Shown here: positions 24,079 to 34,100 of the stretch, piece after piece
Layout: each line of letters opens with the position of its first letter
Numbering within the stretch: the stretch's first letter is position 1
Assembly: GCA_013399855.1 (NCBI GenBank)
Contig: VXAY01005274.1
Location: forward strand, 375 to 64,374
Reading direction: 5' to 3'
From: Oxyruncus cristatus
Lineage: Eukaryota > Chordata > Aves > Passeriformes > Cotingidae
Length of the DNA stretch: 64,000 nt
Program-made: the position numbers and the translations under genes
Notes under the pieces: generated by a model
The model's input: only the letters and a program-made list of their open reading frames with translations
Databases searched by the model: none
What the model was told of the DNA's origin: nothing

Positions 24079-27000
24079 ACAGGGCGCTCAGGCCCCTGCC
24101 CTGGTGGTTAGAAGGAGAGGGATGGCTGTGTGGGACAGCTCCCTGCTGCGGATCAGGCTGCTCCAGGGATCCAGGTCTCAGCACCGACATAAGCTTCCCT
24201 GGTTTATCTCCTTTCTTTTTAATAACAGTCATTCCCCATTCCTGGTGGAGAGCACGCCTTCCTCCACGCTGGGAGAGGGGGAGGGGGGTGTATTGTAAAT
24301 TTCCTATTTTTCTGATAAAACTGTATCGCTACGGCGGAAATCAAATCCCGTCTTCGATATTTTTAGCACGAGAGCGTGAAGATGCAGCGATGCCGAGGGA
24401 AGGGAGGATGGGAGGGGAGGGAGGACGGCGGGGCTGGGTCTCCATGGAAACTGTTTGCTTTAAATTCCCGCATTCGGGGCACTGAGCGTGTAGGAGGTGA
24501 TGAAGGAAATGAAAAAAGCAAAAAAAGAGGGAAGGTTTTCTCCTTTCTGTTGGCACAAAACTGCTGAAGGAACCTTAGGAGAAATGGGCATAAATTATTG
24601 ATCATCTCAGCGCGAATACATGTGCGTTTTAATTAATAATCACCCTGTCATGTCTCTCGAGGGCGGTGGGTGGGAGGTGCAGGCAGCAGCCGTGACCGAC
24701 CGCCGGCTCTGGAGGGGCCCAGGTTTGTCCAGAGACACCTTTGGAAAGGATCTGGTAGCTGCTCTGTGCTCCCGAGCTGTAACCTCTGTAGGACTCCTCT
24801 GTTTCCCTTCGGGATGTTCTCCCGTGCCATGCCAGGCTGCTGTTACTGCCTGGAGACACCCGGGAGAAGAGTCGGCACCCGACCCCCAGGGTGTCGGGGG
24901 ATGATGCTCCTGTTGACTGTGGTGAGTTTGGGTTGGATAGCTCTGCTCCCAAGAGGGCTTTTTTAGCATTTAGGGCATTTTTTTAAGGCATGAAAGGTGT
25001 TGTTAGCTGGGCTCTGTTGTTATCCTTGCCTGAAGTCCTGGCAGCGGGCATGAGTAAAGAGGAGGTCTGGGAGGGTATGTGGACCTGCAGACCCCTCCTC
25101 CCTGCAGGTGCGGTGTAAATGGGTGGGTGGGCTGGGGTAGCACAAGGGTCCCTGTGGTGCCCTGCCCTGGTGTCTCAGACCACAGCCCTGCTGACAGGGT
25201 GATGCATTTGCATTAGGTCATGTCTGAAAAATGTCTCGCTGCAGCATGGAAAGTTATTTTTAATTCATTGAAAAGGGAATGACCTAAAACCGGCGGCTGG
25301 GGACGGAGAGGATTAAATAGTGCAAAACAGGTACATTTTCAGCTGAGTAATTTTAGAAGGCAGAAGCATGTCTCAGTGAGGGGTGCACGTTAGCACTGCC
25401 TGGCCATGGCTGCTGAATCCCTTGGCTGCTGCTGGAGTAGCTGTTTCAAGCCCATCCCCAGCGTGTTCTCCACGTGACACCTCAGCGACACTGGGCTTGG
25501 CCCACGGCATCACAGCAACACTCACCAGGGTGGGGGTCCTGCTACAGGAAGGAAAATGTCTGCATGAGCTAGGGCTGAGCTGAAGCTGCTGAGCCAGACT
25601 TGGTGCCAAACAGGGAGTTTCAGTGCTTGAAGGTGTCTGACTTTGCTGTGGCACCTGTTGGCAGCTGTGGCTGCAGTTACTGTGGGAACAGGAGATGGCT
25701 TTGCCTTGTCTTCCCAGGGATGTGTTTGTTCTTCTGTGTGTTAGACCCAGTGATCGTTGCAGGTCTGGGTTCTGGCTCTGCAGGACCTTCACGTGCTCTA
25801 GTGAGGTGGGCACATTCCAGGAGCACAAATGGGATTTACCCTCCCCTAGTGTCCCTGCCCAACCTCTAACAGGCATTAAAAATGCCTGTCCTGGCAGTGG
25901 TTGTGAGACTTTGCTAAATGTGAATGATATTTAACCAACAGTTCAGACCCAACCCAGAGAGAAGAGCAGGTGCTCTGAACAAGTTCAGGATCCATTCCGT
26001 AACTTTAACCCAAAAAGACTGACATCTGTGCCAGGTGCTGCCCGTGCCTGGCTGCAGCCCACCCCACTGGTGTGAGCCGGGGTGGAGCTCAGCCCCTCTG
26101 TGGTGCTCCTCAGCCTTCCTGGCAGCAGGTGCTTAAACCCTTCCTGGCGTCCGTGTGCCTGAGGCACACAAGGTTCCATGTGAGGGAACAAAGTGCTTTG
26201 CCTTGGAGCTCTCCAGCTCAGTGCCATCCAATCCAGCTGAGTGCCCGTGAGTGCTGGTGGGTTTGGTGGGCAGTGGTGCGTGTGGTGAGCTCTGGTGTGT
26301 GCCAGTGAGTGCCCTACACCACAGGGACAGGGTGGCTGTTCTAACTCACGCATCTGCCTGGAGTCACTTGCTCAGCTGAGGTGGTGTCCGGGGCAGGGCA
26401 GAGGAGTGTGGGTTTGGGGGAACCTGTGGCCGTGTGAGGGGGCTCTGAGGTGCCTCGCCTGGGTGATGCCACAGCGTGGGGCATGTGTTTGGTGGGTGGT
26501 GTCTCAGCTGGCGTCCTGGAAGACAGACCCTCAGTGGTCCCAGCAACACCAGGAGCCTGGGCCAGTTGCTGCATTTTTTCTTTTCTCATCTGCTGTGGTA
26601 ACTCTCTAGTCTGTATCTGAGAGGGATAAAACTTATGGGAGGGAGAAGGGACAACTCAGGTTATATGGTTCCGAGGCTTTCTCTGCTGGCACACAACAGA
26701 GCTGATAATCAGGAGGGGCCTCAGCAGTGCTTGGAGGGCCCTGAGGTGCCAGTGCCTGCAGCCCAGGCAGTGCCATGGCCTGCATGCACAGCCAGTGTTT
26801 GCAGCCGTGCCAGCACTGGGGTCTGCCTGTTCCCGGAGCTGCGGGGCTGCAGCCCTGGGCTGTACAGCCCTGTCAGTCCTGGTGCTGCAGAAATGAGAGG
26901 GACAGGGAATGCAAATGGAAGGATTGAGCTGGCAGCTGTCATGGCCAAGTGCTGCTCATCGTGGAATTCATCCTGCACCCAGTGTTGGGGCTCCGAGGCT

Positions 27001-27111
27001 GCAGTTGCTCTTCCCGTTTCCCGGCTCCATGCTGACAGAGTGTGGCTCCCCAGGCAGTGGGTGAGCACCAGTTGGGCAGTAATTGCTGTGGAATTAACCT
27101 CTGACATTCTT

Positions 27112-27121
27112 CTAAAAATAG
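27112..27121 (+). promoter_or_regulatory. MEF2 consensus site in an AT-rich island near the first seen exon
   Basis: CTAAAAATAG matches the MEF2 consensus exactly. It is about 950 bases upstream of the exon at 28073, in an AT-rich stretch (27070-27200) that also has TAATT and ATTAG cores. Confidence 0.35.
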
Positions 27122-27668
27122 GCCCAATAAATCCAATCATTAGCAGTTCCCGTCTGCGTTGCCTGAAGGGTAAACACTGCGGATTAAAACCTCTGCAGTT
27201 ACAGGTCCCCTCGCTTCTCCCGCTGCTTTGCCCAGCACCCTGGAGATGGCACCTTGGTTCGTGGGGAGGGGCAGTGATGTGAGCATGGTGGCCTTTGGGC
27301 TGATGGAGGACTGAAAGGCGTTGCTTTAATTTACCTTGGTAGGCGATGGCAGACTCAGGAATGGGCAGAGGAAAGCAGCAGTGTGGATGTGGTCACCTGG
27401 GCTGCCCTGCCTGGAGAGCTCAGAGGCAGAGGACAAAGGTGTCCTCATTCGTCTGCGCCCTCTCCTCTGAGGGCGAAGGCAAACCACCACCCCAGACAGA
27501 AGGTGGCAGAGGGGCCAGGTGGGAGCGAGACCTGCCTGACACCCGGGTGCCGTGGCAGGTGCCAGGATGAGATGCTGGGGCACTGGCGGCACTGAGCCCT
27601 CCCCGAGTCCCAGGAACCAATTGAGTGGTGGGGTGACTCCCCAGGGCACTCCCCCAGGGGACCGTGCG

Positions 27669-27743
27669 GTGCCGTGCCGTGCCATGCCGTGCCATGCCGT
27701 GCCATGCCGTGCCGTGCCGTGCCATGCCGTGCCATGCTGTGCC
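27669..27743 (+). repeat. Pentanucleotide array (GTGCC/ATGCC), 15 units
   Basis: Fifteen consecutive 5-base units run without a break, alternating GTGCC and ATGCC with one ATGCT unit. The array lies about 330 bases upstream of the first PPP2R2B exon seen. Since 5 is not a multiple of 3, the array opens all frames and explains the long MPCHAVPCRA-type frames around it. Confidence 0.92.
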
Positions 27744-28072
27744 ACCCAGCCCTGTGCCTGTGCTGCCAGCAGCAGTCCCCAGGCTGCATTTAGCACAGGC
27801 ACAGCACCTGGAAATCCCCCTGGGCCTGATGTTGGGGCGCAGGCCAGGGCAGGGGGGCAGGAGCACAGGGCAGGTCTGGGCTCTTGACAGCATAGTTCCA
27901 AAATGTCGGGTCCGTTTAGTGTTAGACACAATGAAAAAACAGGGATTTATGGAGATGCCACAGGGGATGGAGCACTGACAGGGCGTGTGGCTGCATGGGG
28001 AATGGCGCTTTCTGGATGCCTGCGGAAGCCAGGCTGCAGTTACTGAAATTGTCTTTGTCTTCTCCTTCCCAG

Positions 28073-28170
28073 CTGACATCATCTCCACAGTCGAGTTCAA
28101 CCACACTGGAGAGTTACTGGCGACAGGGGACAAGGGGGGCCGGGTTGTAATATTTCAGCGTGAGCAGGAG
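28073..28170 (+). CDS. PPP2R2B: PPP2R2B exon encoding residues 24-56 (first propeller strands)
   Basis: This 98-base exon follows the acceptor ctccttcccag and ends before gtaagtgcc. It begins in phase 1, with CT completing the Ala24 codon, and encodes [20 protein letters not shown] and on to QREQE. All PPP2R2 isoforms with different N-termini join here. The residues match human B55-beta and B55-gamma. The neighbouring Glu of the substrate groove (Glu27 in B55-alpha numbering) would be in the missing upstream exon. Confidence 0.96.
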
Positions 28171-31100
28171 GTAAGTGCCAGTGAATGCAAAATGCCCCTT
28201 TTATCCTTTTAAGCGAAGCGTCCTGCTGTTTCCTAATCCGCCTGTGTCACTCCTAACCTCAGGGCTCTCCTGGCAGACTCCAAGCTGAAAAGCCACTATT
28301 AACATCAGCAGGGCCAGATTTCCTCCTGTCGAACACCCTCCAAAAGTCGCATTTTCTGCATCCTTCTGCTCCAGGTGTAATGGGGATCAGGCAACGCATC
28401 TGAGCGTGTGGTGACAGCCTGTCTCAGAGCTGACACCACCCCAAGAACCCCCTCACGCCACCAAAATTCTGGAAAGTGTAGATGGATGCAACGATCGTGT
28501 TTCCCTTCCAAAACTTTGCCCAGGAATTGTTAGAAAAGCTTTGATGGAAGCTGGAGGTCACGCCTGTCAGGGTGGTGTGTGCTGGGCACTCAGCCCTCAG
28601 CATGGCCCAGCGCTGGTGAGTACCCTGCCAGCCTGGCTGGAGGAGCTGTGCTGGCTCCCACCATTTCCAAAGCCATCCTGGTTTGCTGCTCTGGCCCAGA
28701 CTGAGCTGGTGGGACCTGTCCTCCCCCACGCTGGAAAGGATGAGTCAGACCTGGCCATGAGACATGTCAGAGTTTTAAATTTTTCTCCAAGTTAAAGCCT
28801 CAAAATTATTTCTCTTTAGGCTGGAGAGAACCCAGTGGTTAAAAGTTTCATGTATAGACACTCATCAGCCTTTCCATCACTATTTCATTTCTCCTTTCCC
28901 TCTCGTTTCATTATTCTGCTACTTTTCTTGTACTTTAAGCCTCCAGCATCACTCCGGCTGTATCTGCTCGGCTCCTGCTCCAGGGGACATGTGGGGCATC
29001 ACCCCCCCAAACGCTCCATTTCTGTGTGGGAGGTTCATCTCCACGGTGGTTTTATTTAATCACCTCAGCCCTGTTTGGAGCCCAGTGCCGTTGGTTCATC
29101 TGTGGCATTTGCAGATACACAGTGTCTTCCAAGCACAGTGTCAGTTCCCACAGGGACCATGTCCTGCTTCTTGCTGTGTTATCCTTGCTCTGTAGCCATG
29201 GACCCATTGGGCAAACACTGCCCATCCCATACTGGTGGCTGCTGCCAGTGGCTCCTCTCTGGCAGGTCCAGCACCCAGCAGGAGCTGGAGCTCGGTCTCA
29301 CCCATTCACTGGGGACGGATGGTGCGGTGGGATCTGTTCCTGCTGCACTCCCTCTCCATTCCCTCTGTGTTTCCACTTCATTCCCTCTGCATTTCTTCTC
29401 TGTTCCTGCTATGTTCCCATTCTGTTCCCTCTCCATTCCCACTCTGTTCTTGCTCTGTTCCTGCTCCATTCCCTCTCCGTTCCAACTCTGTTCCTTCTCC
29501 ATTCCTCCTCTGTCCCCTCTCCATTCCCGTTCTGTTCCCACTCTGTTCCCACTGAGCACACCAGGGGCCCTGGTGCCAGGAGAGGCCATCCCGAGGTGTT
29601 CAATCCTGCTCTCTCGTTGCTTCACAAACCCCGGAGAGCCCCGAGCCCGCTGGCAGTGCCTTCAGCTCCTGCCTCTCCCTCCGCAGAGCAAGAACCAGCC
29701 CCACCGCAGGGGGGAGTACAATGTCTACAGCACCTTCCAGAGCCACGAGCCGGAGTTCGATTACCTGAAGAGCCTGGAGATCGAGGAGAAGATCAATAAG
29801 ATCCGATGGCTGCCGCAGCAGAACGCCGCCTATTTCCTGCTCTCCACCAACGGTACGTGCCCGCGGCCGTGGCTGCCTGGGCTGAGAGAGAAAGGGAGGG
29901 GGAGGGAGGGAGACTTCTTCCCTGCTGACAACTTCTGTTTTTTTATTCTTTGGATCCTGGGAGCTCCTTTTTTTCTTTCTTTCTTTTTTTTAAGACAAAC
30001 TGCAGCCGATTTGTTTCAATTTGCAGTTCCGTTCGGCTCAGCAGTTCCGTGTTCTGTTCTGATAAATATCGTGAGGATCCAGGAATATGACTTGGGATGA
30101 ATGGGACCTTTAGATGGATGTGACTTAATTACTTCAGGGGAAAAGGAGGGGTCTAATCATCTTCCATAACCAACTTACTTTGTGTTATAGAATTGACTCT
30201 ATTGATCATTGTAATATAATTCAAAGACTTATTAAACTCATTTGAGGGGAGAATCATTGAAATGCAATTAAGATTAATTATACAGCATAATGTTCTGTTA
30301 ATTGAGTTTTTAAATAGTTTTTTGATTAACAGGGATATTACTCTTCCATTTGGGATGGTGTTCCATACGCAGGCAGGTTATCAAAACGAGTCTTTTGAAA
30401 ATACTCCTGTGTTGTGCTGTTTCTTTTTGTTCTTACTGTTACACTAGCGTTTTATATTGAACCCCCCAAAGTAGAGTGGGTTAATAAAAACAAAATAAAT
30501 GGTGTTCCATTGGAGTTGCCGTGTAAGGGAGAAAATGAAGATGGATGATGGGATTGTGTATGAAACCTAGTGGAAGTGATGATAAACTACGGATGGAGTC
30601 CCTGCCAGGAGGGAGCAAAGAAAACACCATTATTCAGAATAACCCCACGTGTTCTCGGGGTTCCTTCCCCAGGGGCTCCATGGCACAGCGGGATGGGGTG
30701 GTGGGAGGGGACAGGGAACTGAGGGGGAAGTTGGAACTGCCTTTGGTCCTTGGTGAGTGCTGGTCTCTGCACAGTTCTGGGTGGGGAAAGTCAGGATGAC
30801 TCTGAGTGAGCTACAGACAGCCTGTCATGTCCTTTGAGGTGTGTCCAACATGCCCCACGTGTGTTTGCTCCTCTGCAGAGCTGCGCATGAGCAGCTTTCC
30901 ATGGGGACAGGTACATCTGTCACCCCTTCCAGCATGTGGCATTGGGGGACAGCAGATTTTTTCAGCCAGCCCAGTCTTGTTGTGTCCATCAGTGAGTGGC
31001 TCGGGTGACACTCTCCTCTCTCCTCCCCCAGATAAGACTGTGAAGCTATGGAAGGTCAGCGAGCGGGACAAGAGACCGGAGGGATACAACCTCAAGGATG

Positions 31101-34100
31101 AGGATGGCCGTCTCCGAGACCCCTCCATGATCACCATGCTACGGGTGAGTGTGAGGGGACCGTGGCTGTCAAGGAGCCTTTTACTGCAGGGGCTTGGATG
31201 AAAATCAGTGCTGGTGTCACCTGTGTGCCCTGGTACCTGCAGTGCCATGCTGCCGTGGTCAGTTGATGTCAGAGGGCATCCTTGGTTGGAGGTTGGTGCT
31301 TTGGATGGTGAGCGGGCATGGGAACGGAGGAGAGAGCTGCTGTGGGGCTGTGCCAGCTCTGGGCAGGTGTGCCACCAGTGCCACGTTCTGTCCCATGTCA
31401 GGCACCCCAGTGCCACAGTGCTGCTGTGCCGCCCCCAGGCCGTGCCTGTCCTGGTGAGGAGGCAGGACATGAGCCTGCCTATCCCGGAGCATTCACACAT
31501 GCAGCTGCTGCTGCTGCGGCAGCAGAAGTACTTCCTCTACATGAGTTTTCATCCTTGTCATGACAGTAAGCAGACCAGATCAGCTTGTAATTTATTATCA
31601 TCCTGTCAGAATTCGCATTGTGAGCACTTATGGGCTTCGTATTTATGCATATAAAATCGTTACTGTGATGGTCCTGACCTCACTCTGTGGCTCCCAGTTA
31701 CATTGTTGATGTTGCCATTGAGAACCCCGGGCAGGTGGTTAATTCTTGTCTCTGTACAGGGTTGCTCCTGGTGGCTGGCAGCATTTTTCCTTACAGAGCA
31801 AGAGACCATTTATTTTGTGTGGATGTGTATCTGCTGTTATGTTCAGGCAGCATTTCCAGCCTAACATGCCATTGCCTGACAGCCCGTTGGAGAGGTTTGC
31901 TTGGCATCCAGCTGTTGGAGCTGGGGCTGTCAGCCCTCAGTGGGGCAGGAAGCAGGGTTTGGAAAAGCAGAAGTGTTAAGGGTGTTACCCCAGGTAGTGC
32001 TTCCCTCTCTGGTTAAACACACTGGGAAGGCCCTGGGATTTCTTTTTCCCCTGTAGAAAGGCACACTGAAATATCAGAGAACTGGACACCACTGGGGTCC
32101 GCTCTCTGCCTCGGAAGTTTCAGGCTTTGTTTTGCTCTCAGCCCTTTCACTCCTGGCAGCAGCTCGGTGCTGTGTGGCTGGAGGAGTTGCTGTTTGGTGC
32201 CTGCCCGTGCGCCGGGATCAGGCACTGCCGTTGCTGCTCCCGGTGAGCGGCCCCGCGGGAGCGCACGGCTCCTGCTTCACCGGGAGGTAAAACACGCTGT
32301 AAGTGCTCGGTGTTATGGTTGTTGGTATCTGCTGTGCAGTGCCTGCGGTCCCTGAGGACAGAGGATTGAGGAGTTTTCTGCCAGCTCCGTTTGATCTAAT
32401 GTTTTGATGATTTTACTTAGACAGATATTTACATAGCTGTAAACGTTTTGCTGCAGCCTGGTGTATCTCTGATGTGTAATTGTCCTGTGAAGCTCGTGCT
32501 TTGGAGTAAAGCCACATCCATCCACGGTTTAATTTTCAACCACAAACAAGTGAAAAAGGGTTTTAAACCCACCTTGCTGCAGTCATTTCTCACCCATTTG
32601 GCTTAATGGTTTAAATGCGCTTGATGAGCATCATCCTCTGAGGAATTTCTAACCCACATAGTGCAAAAGGAATATTTAACTCTGCTTAGGGTGTGAAGTG
32701 GGGTGTTTGCTGTCAGTAGAAGAGCTCTGCTGATTTGAATCGCCCCAGGTCTAATAACTGCAGCCCTTCAGCCTCGTGTAACAGCCTCGCGTGCCTCCTG
32801 AGTGCTGCTCGCCGTACCTGTGCCATGGGATGTGTGCAGGAGATAATTGACACAAATAACACTGAGGGCTTCAGCCTTTTCAGAGAGAGGATGTGTTTGC
32901 TTTGGTCCCTCACGGAGCAGTCGGTCTGTGGTGACACCCTGGGTGCTCTGTCCCACGGAGCCGGTGGGCACCGGGTGCTGCCGGCGTTCGGCGTGGGCTG
33001 TGCCGCCGGTGGGAAGGTGCGATGGGCAGGGCCTGATTCTTCATGTTTGCAGCTGTCACAGAGCCCTCTCTGATTAGGAGCTGCCGCTTCGCACTCTCCG
33101 GCAAATTCCGTCATAAATCCTGGTTTGTATCTCCCATTTTGCCGAAGCACTCGGAGTTCTTGGCTCCTGTGCACGGTTTCCCAGGGAGGCTGTGCTGTGC
33201 CCCACTGCATCCGATGCCCCTGACGGCCGCCCCAGAGTGGCTGTGATGGGAGATGCCTTGGGGGAGGGCTGCTCTGCTGCTGTGCTGCTGCTGCCTTTCT
33301 GCCCCAGCAAGGAGCTTTGTGTCTTTTCCTTGTATACATTCCGCGGAGCATTTCAGTGGCAAGGCAGTGTGGGCCATTTGGCTTTTTTTGGCTATAAAAT
33401 GCACGTGGCAGAACTAATCAATTTCAAACGTTCGTCAGCAAAGCAGTGCCATGGAAACTGGGAAAAAAAAAAAAAAAAAGGGGGTTTCCCGTTTTTAATT
33501 AGTTGCTTGCAGTGCCTCAGAGCAGCTCAGGGTGGGACACACACACACTCGGCTGCCCTTTGGGGCTCTGGCCACTCTGGGCTCGCCACCACACACTGGG
33601 AAGCTGCTGTATGGATCGGGGTGTGCTGGGGGAGCGCTGGCTCAGAGTCATTGACCTTTCAGATATTTTTTCCACTCTTTTCCACAGCAATGACCCTGCT
33701 GGTATCTGTGTCCAGACGTGCCAGGCAGGGTTATCACATGGGTTTGAATCACTGTGGTTGGGGTTTGGGGACATGGCTGTGTTTCTGCACACTCCTCCCT
33801 GGAAAAGCAGGGAAACTGTGAACTGCCTGGTGGGGTTTTACTGGCACGGGCTATTTTGCAGTGAGAGAAGTAAGTTAAAAAAACATCTTTTCGAATCATC
33901 ACCTCTTTAAGGGGAATGCAGTTCTGATGGGAGTGGATGAGGAGTTCAAGAGTTTAACTTCAGATAAGAAAAATGTTCTGTTCATTCTCTGAGGCCTCTG
34001 CAGACTCAGGTGGATCTTTAGTGGGCAATGAGTCCATGTCCACATTCCACTGTCTGAGAACAGGCTGAGGGACAGGCAGCAGAAGGAGCAGTGTGAGTGC

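Larger units (their letters stand above)
1..28072 (+). other. PPP2R2B: Long first-intron sequence of PPP2R2B (upstream of first recognised exon)
   Basis: No reading frame here resembles a known protein. I looked for the usual B55-beta N-terminus (RKINNSFLRDHSY type) and the Bbeta2 N-terminus and did not find either. The long frames present are GC-rich or repeat-driven chance openings. The plus strand is G/T-rich, as expected if it is transcribed as intron. The background is GC-rich, with AT-rich islands near 6520-6960, 10080-10400, 12160-12970, 13360-13520, 15120-15440, 16960-17480 and 24280-24400. Candidate elements and repeats are listed separately. The assignment rests on position and skew. 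A noncoding gene inside it cannot be excluded. Confidence 0.75.

Noticed and set aside
23754..24485. 243-codon plus-strand frame
   Set aside because: GC-rich intron containing a 35-base tandem repeat. There is no domain, no splice context and no similarity I recognise.
27326..28133. Minus-strand frames of 201 and 237 codons with HGTAWHGMARHG-type repeats, and plus-strand MPCHAVPCRA frames
   Set aside because: They are created by the 5-base array at 27669-27743, which opens all frames. No protein family is recognised.
29075..30100. 341-codon plus-strand open frame
   Set aside because: It is a chance fusion of intron, CT-rich minisatellite, one true PPP2R2B exon in frame and the next intron. 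The exon's splice sites are intact.
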